Below, piece by piece: positions 37,381-44,222 of a DNA stretch of 64,000 bases. Source of the stretch: Sphingomonas sp. Leaf343 (lineage in GTDB: Bacteria; Pseudomonadota; Alphaproteobacteria; Sphingomonadales; Sphingomonadaceae); NCBI RefSeq assembly GCF_001423765.1, contig NZ_LMPG01000017.1, positions 27,064-91,063 of the forward strand. The letters are read 5' to 3'. A model generated the notes under the pieces. It was not told the DNA's origin, searched no databases, and saw only the letters and a program-made list of their open reading frames with translations. Made by a program: the position numbers and the translations under genes. Position 1 is the first letter of the stretch; each line of letters begins with the position of its first letter.

Positions 37381-37402
37381 TTCGTGCTTTCGAGTAGGAA
37401 AT
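37381..37402 (+). repeat. RepA iteron upstream of repA
   Basis: TTCGTGCTTTCGAGTAGGAA followed by AT, a perfect consensus copy in direct orientation, about 210 bp upstream of repA. Confidence 0.85.
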
Positions 37403-37487
37403 CGTTCGCCGCCCCGATCCGCTCTCCGGCGGGACATCCAGCGGCCGGTCCAGCGGCCGGTCTATGGGTCCCTGGGGTGCGACGACC

Positions 37488-37510
37488 CGACATGTCGACA
37501 GATCGACAGT
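37488..37510. repeat. TGTCGACA-type repeat, site 3
   Basis: CGACATGTCGACA, GAT, CGACA; just downstream of the 57-residue ORF. Confidence 0.6.
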
Positions 37511-37519
37511 CAGGGTCGT

Positions 37520-37693
37520 TCAGCGGGCGAGCGCCAGTCGCACCATCATCTGCCGCACGCCCGCCGGAGAGCGCGCCAGCACCGATGCGATATCGTCGAC
37601 GACGTCCCCGGCCTCCACGCGGTCGCGCAGCAGGGTGATGTCGGTTTGCGTCCAGCGCCGCTCGGGCGCGACCGGACGCTCCGGCTCAGACAT
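37520..37693 (-). CDS. Small HTH-like hypothetical protein
   Basis: 57 residues: MSEPERPV, then RRWTQTDITLLRDRVEAGD, VVDDIASVLARSPAGVRQMM. The pattern (W-x-x-x-D, then I-A-x-x-L-x-R-S) resembles small Myb/GcrA-like helix-turn-helix proteins. It overlaps the upstream 71-residue gene by 8 bp. Function unknown. Confidence 0.6.
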   Translation of the reverse strand: MSEPERPVAPERRWTQTDITLLRDRVEAGDVVDDIASVLARSPAGVRQMMVRLALAR

Positions 37694-37901
37694 TGCGGAC
37701 CCAGCGCGTGCGCGTGACGGCCCCGGCGATGACCTTCTTCTTGAAGATCGTCCGCATCCGCTCGGCATCGTCGCCGTTCATGAACACGACGCGGGTGCCG
37801 CCCGACAGGATGGTCTCGATCGCGCTGATCGCAGCGCCGTTCTTCAACGCGCTGGCGCGGACTTCGGCTTCGGTGGCGGTGATGTTGATCGCTCGCGACA
37901 T
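37686..37901 (-). CDS. Small hypothetical plasmid protein
   Basis: 71 residues: MSRAINITATEAEVRASALKN, then ISAIETILSGGTRVVFMNGDDAERMRTIFKKKV. It looks like a compact alpha/beta fold with no recognised domain. It forms a two-gene unit with the following HTH-like ORF. Confidence 0.6.
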   Translation of the reverse strand: MSRAINITATEAEVRASALKNGAAISAIETILSGGTRVVFMNGDDAERMRTIFKKKVIAGAVTRTRWVRNV

Positions 37902-37968
37902 CGTCGTTCCATTCGTAATTCTGGCAGGGGATAAATAAGCTGACGATCGCGATCGTCGCCGCGCGAGC

Positions 37969-38094
37969 CTATCGTTTGATGGTCAGCATCGCGACGGGGT
38001 CGGCTTTGGTGGACACCGCCGAGGCATTGGTTTTGATCTTTTCCGCCTTGGGCTTGCGGACTTCCTTGTTCGACTTACGCTGGCTCTTTGCCAT
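37969..38094 (-). CDS. Lysine-rich 41-residue small protein
   Basis: Reads MAKSQRKSNKEVRKPKAEK, then IKTNASAVSTKADPVAMLTIKR. AAGGAC seven bases before the ATG is a good ribosome site. Short Lys-rich proteins that begin this way are common hypothetical proteins of sphingomonads. The basic character suggests nucleic-acid binding, but this is a guess. Confidence 0.65.
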   Translation of the reverse strand: MAKSQRKSNKEVRKPKAEKIKTNASAVSTKADPVAMLTIKR

Positions 38095-38242
38095 GCTCGA
38101 TGTCCTTACGGGCGATACGCCCATGTGCAGGGTACGCTATTTGGCGAGAACTGACGTATGAATTCGCCCGACCGGGGCGAAAGCGGTCGGGACGGCGGGA
38201 GAGGGCAGCGGGGCAGGGCGGCCGCACGGCATCACCGTCGAT

Positions 38243-38270
38243 CGGTCGACTTGTCGACACATCGACACTG
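38243..38270. repeat. TGTCGACA-type repeat, site 4
   Basis: GTCGACTTGTCGACA, CAT, CGACA; between the Lys-rich ORF and the YCII gene. Confidence 0.6.
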
Positions 38271-38297
38271 GGAGAGGAGTGAAGACCCCTTGCGGAT

Positions 38298-38729
38298 TCA
38301 GGCGACGCCGAGCGTCCCGCGCACGCCGTCGCGCGGTGTCGCCGCCTCTTCGGGCGTCACGAACCCCTCAAGATCGGCCACCTCGAAGAACGGCCGGATC
38401 TCCATCTCGCTGCGGCCCGGCATGACGTTGGGACAGCGTCTGGCCCAGGCGACCGCCTCGTCCATGTCCCTGACCTCCCAGATCGAAAAGCCCGCGATCA
38501 GGCCGTCGGCGGGGAAGGGGCCGTCCACGACGCTGCGCTCCTCTCCCTCGCTGATGATGCGCTTGCCCTCCGCACTGGGCTTCAGGCCCGCCGCGGCCAC
38601 GAATATGCCGGCCTCGGCCAGCTCCTCCGTAAAGCGGTCCATCGCCGCAAACGCCGCGATCATTTCGGGCGTCGGGGCCAGACCCTGCTCGCTGTCCCCG
38701 GACACCTTCGCAAACACCATCACCCGCAT
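38298..38729 (-). CDS. YCII/DGPF-domain protein
   Basis: 143 residues from the ATG preceded by GGGAGG. A dimeric alpha-beta barrel of the YCII-related type: MRVMVFAKV at the N-terminus and SVVDGPFPADGLIAGFSIWEV, the DGPF motif, in the middle. Members often accompany ECF sigma factors; none is seen here. Function unknown. Confidence 0.85.
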   Translation of the reverse strand: MRVMVFAKVSGDSEQGLAPTPEMIAAFAAMDRFTEELAEAGIFVAAAGLKPSAEGKRIISEGEERSVVDGPFPADGLIAGFSIWEVRDMDEAVAWARRCPNVMPGRSEMEIRPFFEVADLEGFVTPEEAATPRDGVRGTLGVA

Positions 38730-38840
38730 CGCCTGCCTCCCTGTTGGCCGACCCGTCCGGAGCGTCGCGGGACGACGAGCGATGGTGGCCGACATCATCG
38801 ACGATCGTCAATGGGCAGGGCAGGGTGGTCCCATCGCACG

Positions 38841-38875
38841 ATCGACATGTCTGCTTGTCGACACGACGACAGGTC
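38841..38875. repeat. TGTCGACA-type repeat, site 5
   Basis: CGACATGTCTGCT, TGTCGACA, CGA, CGACA; between the YCII gene and parE. Confidence 0.6.
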
Positions 38876-38884
38876 GGCCCACCT

Positions 38885-39181
38885 TCAACTCAGCCCGAGT
38901 ACGCGATCGTGATCCTGGCCCGGACCGACGATCCGGTGAACGAACACCCGGTCGGGCAGGGCCGAGTAGAGGATGCCGTATCCTTTCCAGGACCGCCGGC
39001 GAATGCCATGCCGCTCGTAACGCGGCACGAGCGGAAAGCCGTGCGGAAGGTCCGCAAGTCGCCCCGCCACATCGCGCAGTTCGGCCACGAACGATATCGC
39101 GCGGGCTGGATTGTCCTGCGCGATGAAGCGGGCGGTCCGGCGAAGATCGGCGACGGCGCCCGACGACAGGACGGTTTTCAC
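38885..39181 (-). CDS. parE: ParE/RelE-family toxin
   Basis: 98 residues with the ParE pattern: LSSGAVADLRRTARFIAQDNPARAISFVAEL, then GFPLVPRYERHGIRRRSWKGYGILYS and VFVHRIVGPGQDHDRVLG. Type II toxin of the gyrase-targeting ParE branch by similarity. The start is GTG, overlapping the antitoxin stop (GTGA). Confidence 0.88.
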   Translation of the reverse strand: MKTVLSSGAVADLRRTARFIAQDNPARAISFVAELRDVAGRLADLPHGFPLVPRYERHGIRRRSWKGYGILYSALPDRVFVHRIVGPGQDHDRVLGLS

Positions 39182-39456
39182 GACCGCGCGCGGCCGTCCA
39201 TCGCCTTCAGATCGGCCAGCACCGCGTCGCAGACGACATCGAGGTCGGTGCCGCCCCCTGCGTCCATCTCGATCAGACTGGCCGCGATCGAGCCGTCCAG
39301 CTCGCGAAGCCAGCGCTGCTCGTCCTCGATCCCGCCGCGGTCACGGCGGATCAGATCGCGCACATAGTCGCTCGCGCTGGCATAATGGCCGCGATCGATC
39401 CGGTCCTGGACATAATCCCGCATCGGATCGGGCAGCGATATGTTCATGGATGCCAT
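39178..39456 (-). CDS. parD: ParD-family antitoxin
   Basis: 92 residues from the ATG at 39456, with GGAG nine bases before. Ribbon-helix-helix N-terminus: MNISLPDPMRDYVQDRIDRG, then ASASDYVRDLIRRD. The C-terminal half would wrap the toxin. The open frame runs further upstream but only through the TGTCGACA repeat. It precedes parE, the usual antitoxin-first order. Confidence 0.88.
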   Translation of the reverse strand: MASMNISLPDPMRDYVQDRIDRGHYASASDYVRDLIRRDRGGIEDEQRWLRELDGSIAASLIEMDAGGGTDLDVVCDAVLADLKAMDGRARS

Positions 39457-39511
39457 GACGATGTCTCCGGCTGCATCATGGCAAATATTGCCATTCGCGG
39501 CAATTCCGACG

Positions 39512-39553
39512 ATCCGTATGTAGACGCGTATGCCTGTCGACATTCCGACAGGA
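39512..39553. repeat. TGTCGACA-type repeat, site 6
   Basis: TGTCGACA, TTC, CGACA, inside a larger inverted repeat CCTGTCG...CGACAGG; upstream of parD. Confidence 0.6.
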
Positions 39554-39577
39554 CGAAAAGCGGGATGGAGGCCGGCT

Positions 39578-40333
39578 CTAGAGCGACCAGCCCCCGTCGA
39601 TCACGGTAGCCGCCCCGGTCACGAACCCGCCCAGGTCCGAACACATCCACAGCACCGCCTCGGCGATCTCCTCCGGCTTGCCGAGCCGGCCGACCGGTTC
39701 GAGGTCGATCGCCTTCTGGATGTCGCCTCCGGTGAAGCGGTCCATCATTGGCGTTTCGATATTGCCGGGCAGCACGGCGTTCACCCTGATCCCCTGCGCC
39801 GCATAGTCCAGCGCGGCCGATCGCGTCAGGCCGATGATGGCGTGCTTGGATGCGGCATAGGCCGCCCCGCCGGCCACGCCGCGGATGCCCGCGCCCGACG
39901 AGGTGTTGACCACCACGCCGCTGCCCTGACGCACCATCTGCGCCAATTCGTGCTTCATGCAGACGAAGGTTCCGCGCAGGTTGATGTTCAGGATGCGGTC
40001 CCACTCCTCCAGCGCGATCTCGGCCACGGGCGCGGCCTCGTTCTCCACCCCGGCATTGTTGAAGGCGATGTCGAGCCGGCCGAACGTCGCCACGACCCGG
40101 TCGATCGCCGCCTCGACCTGTTCGGGCCGGGCGACGTCGCAGGCCAGTGTCAGCGGCTCGCCGCCAGCGCTGCGGATGACCTGCGCGGTGTCGTGCAGCG
40201 CCGCTTCGGTCCGGTCGAGAATGGCGACGCGTGCGCCCTCGCGCGCGAAGGCGACGGCCGTCGCGCGGCCGATGCCGCTGCCTGCGCCGGTGACGAGGGC
40301 GACCTTGTCGTTGAAACGATGGAAATCGGACAT
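39578..40333 (-). CDS. SDR-family oxidoreductase
   Basis: 251 residues, classical short-chain dehydrogenase. NAD(P) motif TGAGSGIG (15-22), NNAGVE, active-site Ser in NTSSGAGI, YAASKHAIIGL with Tyr and Lys, and the C-terminal substrate-side PGNIETPM. It follows the cupin gene after 45 bp on the same strand, so the two are probably co-transcribed. Substrate unknown. Confidence 0.9.
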   Translation of the reverse strand: MSDFHRFNDKVALVTGAGSGIGRATAVAFAREGARVAILDRTEAALHDTAQVIRSAGGEPLTLACDVARPEQVEAAIDRVVATFGRLDIAFNNAGVENEAAPVAEIALEEWDRILNINLRGTFVCMKHELAQMVRQGSGVVVNTSSGAGIRGVAGGAAYAASKHAIIGLTRSAALDYAAQGIRVNAVLPGNIETPMMDRFTGGDIQKAIDLEPVGRLGKPEEIAEAVLWMCSDLGGFVTGAATVIDGGWSL

Positions 40334-40378
40334 GCGTTTGGGCCTCGTGAAGTCGGGTGCAGGGGCGAAGGCCGGCGA

Positions 40379-40906
40379 TCAGCGCCGGGCGGGTCCGGCC
40401 AGATAATCCGCGTCGGTGACGTGCTCCAGCCAGGTCACCGGCGATCCGTCCTGCGATTCCTGGATGGCGATATGCGTCATCGCGCTGGTCGGCGTCGCGC
40501 CGTGCCAGTGCTTCCGGTCCGCGGGGCACCAGAGCTGGTCGCCGGCATGGAATTCGACCACGTCGCCGCCCTCGACCTGCGTCCAGCCGACGCCCTCCGT
40601 CACGATCAGCGTCTGACCCAGCGGATGCGTGTGCCACGCGGTGCGCGCGCCCGGTTCGAAATGGACGATCGCGCCCCCGACGCGCGACGGGGTGTCGCGC
40701 TGGAACTGGCCCGTGATCGTCACCGTGCCGGTGAACCATTCCGCCGGTCCGGCGATCGTCGTCCGGTCGGCCTTGCGTGTGATATCCATCGTTGCGGCTC
40801 CATGGCGTGATCCGTCGCCCGGGCGAGCCGGCCCCTGCGCCGTGGCGGAGCCGGCCCCGGCGAACAGCAGGGACGGGAGCAGGAGAGATGTGAGAACCCG
40901 TGCCAC
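40379..40906 (-). CDS. Secreted cupin-domain protein
   Basis: 175 residues from GTG 40906, chosen because GGGAGGAGG lies six bases upstream; an ATG nine codons earlier is the alternative. Signal peptide to about GSATAQG. Single cupin with metal ligands in GARTAWHTHPLGQTLIVTEG and the second motif around DRKHWHG. It resembles the small manganese cupins annotated as mandelonitrile-lyase-like or carboxymuconolactone-associated. The pairing with an SDR gene and a LysR gene is frequent in proteobacteria. Confidence 0.8.
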   Translation of the reverse strand: MARVLTSLLLPSLLFAGAGSATAQGPARPGDGSRHGAATMDITRKADRTTIAGPAEWFTGTVTITGQFQRDTPSRVGGAIVHFEPGARTAWHTHPLGQTLIVTEGVGWTQVEGGDVVEFHAGDQLWCPADRKHWHGATPTSAMTHIAIQESQDGSPVTWLEHVTDADYLAGPARR

Positions 40907-41021
40907 TCGCAACCTCCTCCCGATACGCGCCATCCGGCGCAGACGGGATATGGCGCGGCCGGGCGGCGGTGGTAGCCGGTCCCGGCTCCACGCCGCGATG
41001 AGGACGGCTCATCGCGGCGGT

Positions 41022-41930
41022 TCAGAGGCCGAGCGGACGCATCTCGCGGATGAGGTCGATCAGCAGGCGCAGGCCGGTCGGCACCTGGCGACGGCCCGGA
41101 TAATAGACGTGGAAGCCCCGCCCCATCGGCGCCCAGTCGGCGAGGACGACGCGCATCGCGTCCCGCGCGACCAGCGCCGCCACGCAGGGTTCCGGCAGAT
41201 AGGCGAGGCCCGCACCACCGGCGACGAGGTCCAGCGCGAACTGGGTATCGTCCAGCGTGATCGATCCGGGCACGTCGATCGCCAGCTCCTCGCCATCCTT
41301 TTCGAATTCCCAGCGATAGATGCTGTCGTCGCCCAGCCTGATCCGGAGGCAGCAATGATCGGCCAGCGCATGGGGATGACCGGGAACGCCGAACCGCGCG
41401 AGATAGCCGGGCGCGCCCACGACGACCCAGCGGATGTCGCCGGACAGCGCCTGCGCGATCATGTCCTCCGGCACCGTCCCGCCATAGCGGATGCCCGCAT
41501 CCGCCCCTTGCGCGGTGACGTCGACCAGATGGTTCGCGACCGTCACCTCCACCTCGATCGCCGGATAGCGTTCGACGAAGACGGGCATCACCGGACCCAG
41601 GATGAGCGAGCTGGCATGTTCCAGCACGTTCAGCCGGATCCGGCCCGTCGGTTCCGCCCGATACCGGTTCAGCCCCTCCACCGCCGCGCCGATCGCCTCG
41701 AACGGAGAACCGATGCCGGCGAGCAGTTCCTCGCCCGCGGCCGTCAGGGTCACGCTGCGATTGGTGCGATTGAGCAGGCGGACGCCGAGCCGGCCCTCCA
41801 GCCCCTTCAGCGAATGGCTGAGCGCCGATGCGCTGACGCCCAGTTCCAGCCCCGCCCGGCGAAAGTTGCGATGCTTCGCGATGGCGAGGAAATAGCCGAA
41901 ATCGGCCAGATCGGTGCGGCTGATCGGCAT
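41022..41930 (-). CDS. LysR-family transcriptional regulator
   Basis: 302 residues from ATG 41930 (a frame extension to 42002 would add 24 atypical residues). N-terminal winged HTH: DFGYFLAIAKHRNFRRAGLELGVSASALSHSLKGLEGRLGVRLLNRTNRSV. The LysR substrate domain follows, with YGGTVPEDM. It lies 115 bp upstream of the cupin gene on the same strand and presumably controls it. Confidence 0.9.
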   Translation of the reverse strand: MPISRTDLADFGYFLAIAKHRNFRRAGLELGVSASALSHSLKGLEGRLGVRLLNRTNRSVTLTAAGEELLAGIGSPFEAIGAAVEGLNRYRAEPTGRIRLNVLEHASSLILGPVMPVFVERYPAIEVEVTVANHLVDVTAQGADAGIRYGGTVPEDMIAQALSGDIRWVVVGAPGYLARFGVPGHPHALADHCCLRIRLGDDSIYRWEFEKDGEELAIDVPGSITLDDTQFALDLVAGGAGLAYLPEPCVAALVARDAMRVVLADWAPMGRGFHVYYPGRRQVPTGLRLLIDLIREMRPLGL

Positions 41931-41992
41931 GCCGGCAGGGTGCAGGGGTCCGGCCCGGATGGCAATCGCGTTGAACCTCCCGGTAGCCCGCC

Positions 41993-42024
41993 GTATCGAC
42001 ATGTCGACGATCGTACAGGTCTAC
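41993..42024. repeat. TGTCGACA-type repeat, site 7
   Basis: TCGACATGTCGACGATCGTAC; upstream of the LysR gene. Confidence 0.5.
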
Positions 42025-42070
42025 GGATGGCGAACTGGAGGGAAGGGCAGGCGATGCCGAACCACATCAT

Positions 42071-42100
42071 GACATGTCGACACGTAGACCTGACGACACG
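42071..42100. repeat. TGTCGACA-type repeat, site 8
   Basis: GACATGTCGACACGTAGACC, then TGACGACACG; upstream of the rightward hypothetical gene. Confidence 0.6.
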
Positions 42101-42124
42101 ATGCCGCCGCGGGAGGGATGATCG

Positions 42125-43099
42125 ATGATCGCGCCGATCGTGGCGGCCGGGCTGGAAGCGGCGGCCCTGATCCTCGATGCGCGACCACCGGCACAGCGTT
42201 GCCCGGTCGCGATCGCAACCCCTGCAGGGGCCACGGTCGACGGGACCAAGGCCAGCGGGGAAGACATCACCGTCTGCGCGCGCAGCGAACTGCCCGGAAC
42301 GCGCCTGCCGGCCACGATCGAGGGCGTGGCGGCAGTCGTTCTGATCGAACCGGGCGGACCCGACGATCTCGAGTGCAACCCGTCCTTCATCGCGCGGGCC
42401 GGCATATCCGGCCGCGAACCGATCCCCCTGGCGAGGATCGGTCCCATCCAGATCGAGGGGAGCATCGCCCCGGTCGGGGTCGTCATCGCGGGCCGATACG
42501 TACCCGGCAACGTCCGATGGTCCGACCGGACCGCGGTGGCCGATGCCGACTGCATCGTCGGGCCGGGCGGCCTGCCGCAATCGAGCGTCCGCTTCGTGCT
42601 CGGTCCACCCCGCGCGGAGGCGACCGATGTCGTGCTGCCGTTCCACCGGCCGTCCTATGGCCGCACCTATGCCAGATGGAGGGTCGGCCGCTACGATCTC
42701 GCCGTCCGGTTCGAACTCGAACACCGGCGCACCGTGCTCACCGCATCCAGCACGATCGCGGTCGCCCCGATCCTGCTGGGCAGCGTCACCGGCGATACGC
42801 TGGACGACGAGATATCCTGGACGGTGAAGCGCCCGGTCCGCCGCCTGACGCTCGGCAGGCCGTTCGTGATCGGCAACGTCACGATCCGCGAACCCTATGC
42901 GCGGGTATCGGACTATGGCCGCGCCGCGAACGTCCGGACGATCAACCCCGACGAGATCGGTGCCGACGACATTCTGGTCAGCGCGAAACGCAGCAAACCC
43001 GGACGATCCAGGCTCGTGCGGGTCAGCCATGACGATCTGGCCCGATGCGTCGCGATCACCATCGATCGCCGTCACCGGCAGATGACGCTCACCTGTTGA
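42125..43099 (+). CDS. Hypothetical protein, possibly exported
   Basis: 324 residues with GGGAGGG seven bases before the ATG. A short hydrophobic N-terminus (MIAPIVAAGLEAAALILDA) may be a signal or anchor. The segment GEDITVCARSELPGTRLP resembles the DIxVCGRR-type motif common after signal peptides of sphingomonad secreted proteins. The rest is beta-rich without a recognised domain. Its 3-prime end is part of a repeat that recurs at 44.1 kb. Confidence 0.6.
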   Translation: MIAPIVAAGLEAAALILDARPPAQRCPVAIATPAGATVDGTKASGEDITVCARSELPGTRLPATIEGVAAVVLIEPGGPDDLECNPSFIARAGISGREPIPLARIGPIQIEGSIAPVGVVIAGRYVPGNVRWSDRTAVADADCIVGPGGLPQSSVRFVLGPPRAEATDVVLPFHRPSYGRTYARWRVGRYDLAVRFELEHRRTVLTASSTIAVAPILLGSVTGDTLDDEISWTVKRPVRRLTLGRPFVIGNVTIREPYARVSDYGRAANVRTINPDEIGADDILVSAKRSKPGRSRLVRVSHDDLARCVAITIDRRHRQMTLTC

Positions 43100-43152
43100 G
43101 TACGAAGCGCAGGGTCGACGTGTCGGGATGTCGACACGTCACGTAACGCCTA
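43033..43152 (+). repeat. Long direct repeat, copy 1
   Basis: About 120 bp shared with 44111-44222, from CGATCTGGCCCGATGCGT to CACGTAACGCCTA. It spans the last codons of the hypothetical gene and a TGTCGACA-type site. Copy 2 lacks about 10 bp near the start. Confidence 0.85.
43113..43142. repeat. TGTCGACA-type repeat, site 9
   Basis: GTCGACG, TGTCG, GGA, TGTCGACA; inside long repeat copy 1. Confidence 0.6.
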
Positions 43153-43475
43153 TATGTAGCGGTTCGCAACGATGATCGCCCGGAACTGCGATAAAGGGGT
43201 TTCCGGCTCACATTGCGTGAGACGGATGGGTACGGCAGGCGCACGATCGTTGAGACACAGCGCACGATATTGATACGTCCGCTCGCGATACCCGAACATC
43301 GCGAGGAAACACGCTTGGCGGGGACCAAGCGCGCTAATTTCCAGTTTGAGTTTTCTGGCGTCAACACGGCGTCCGCGGAGATGGTTCGCCGATCACAAGA
43401 AACCGGCCCTTTTCCTTGCGGCAACCGTTGGCGTCGCCTACGTTACATGTAACGGATTGAATTGGAGTAGCCCCG
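43153..43475. other. Non-coding region upstream of mazE-like gene
   Basis: 323 bp between the long repeat and the MazE-like gene. No convincing gene; it holds the palindrome at 43441 and must carry the toxin-antitoxin promoter. Confidence 0.45.
43441..43454. promoter_or_regulatory. Palindrome, candidate MazEF operator
   Basis: CGTTACATGTAACG, a perfect 14-bp palindrome 21 bp upstream of the antitoxin start; the right place for autorepression. Confidence 0.6.
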
Positions 43476-43700
43476 GTGCCGGCACCAGTGACACAAAGAG
43501 TCCAGAAGCGTCGCGACGCCCTGCGCGCGGCCGGTCTGCGTCCCATCCAGATATGGGTTCCCGATACCCGACGGCCGGGGTTCGCGGAGGAATGCCGGCG
43601 ACAGGCGCTCGTGGTCGCGGCGGCCGACGCGGCGGACCATGATCTGGACGCCTTCATGGATGCGGCCCTGATCGATCTCGACCCCGAGAGCGGGGCATGA
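43476..43700 (+). CDS. MazE-family antitoxin (DUF3018 type)
   Basis: 74 residues. The start is GTG with GGAG upstream. RRDALRAAGLRPIQIWVPDTRRPGFAEECRRQ matches the short antitoxins that accompany PemK/MazF toxins in alphaproteobacteria. It overlaps the toxin gene by 4 bp (ATGA). Confidence 0.87.
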   Translation: MPAPVTQRVQKRRDALRAAGLRPIQIWVPDTRRPGFAEECRRQALVVAAADAADHDLDAFMDAALIDLDPESGA

Positions 43701-44020
43701 ACCGGGGCGACCTGGTGACGATCGCGCTGCCCGGTGATTTCGGCAAGCCGCGCCCCGCGCTCATCATCCAGTCGGACCAATTCGACCAGACCGGCACCGT
43801 CACGGTGCTGCTGGTGTCGGGTACGCTGGTGGACGCGCCCCTCATCCGCACGACGATCGACCCGACATCGGCCAACGGCTTGCGCAAGCGGTCGCAGGTC
43901 ATGGTGGACAAGGCCATGTCGGTGAAGCGCGACAAGATCGGGGCGACGATCGGCCGCCTCGATGCCGAAGCCATGCTGGCGGTCACGCGGGCGCTGGCCG
44001 TCTTCTTCGCCATCGCCTGA
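43697..44020 (+). CDS. PemK/MazF-family toxin
   Basis: 107 residues, an SH3-like barrel endoribonuclease: MNRGDLVTIALPGDFGKPRPALIIQSDQF at the N-terminus, VTVLLVSGTL, and SQVMVDKAMSVKRDKIG. It cleaves mRNA when not bound by the antitoxin. The pair is enclosed by the two ~110-bp repeats. Confidence 0.9.
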   Translation: MNRGDLVTIALPGDFGKPRPALIIQSDQFDQTGTVTVLLVSGTLVDAPLIRTTIDPTSANGLRKRSQVMVDKAMSVKRDKIGATIGRLDAEAMLAVTRALAVFFAIA

Positions 44021-44110
44021 TCCGACGATGACGATGAAGGCGACTACCCGGAGAATGGCCTTTTCCCTCCCGAAGACGGGGATGGGCTTCGCGGTTCCGG
44101 TTCGGTCATG

Positions 44111-44222
44111 CGATCTGGCCCGATGCGTCTCGATCGCCGTCACCGGCAGATGACGCTCACCTGTTGAAGGCGATGCGTCGAGTCGACGTGTCGGGATGTC
44201 GACATTTCACGTAACGCCTACA
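44111..44222 (+). repeat. Long direct repeat, copy 2
   Basis: Second copy of the 43033-43152 repeat, including the duplicated 3-prime end of the hypothetical gene (readable as DLARCVSIAVTGR and a stop). It ends at the stop codon of the relaxase gene. Confidence 0.85.
44182..44212. repeat. TGTCGACA-type repeat, site 10
   Basis: GTCGACG, TGTCG, GGA, TGTCGACA; inside long repeat copy 2. Confidence 0.6.

Larger units (their letters stand above)
37172..37519. other. Upstream region of repA
   Basis: About 350 bp, very G+C-rich, with two iterons and a direct repeat of CAGCGGCCGGTC near 37438-37461. No gene is supported. It may be part of the replication origin. Confidence 0.5.

Noticed and set aside
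36015..37402. CRISPR array
   Set aside because: The repeats are unevenly spaced, few, partly inverted and flank repA; no cas genes.
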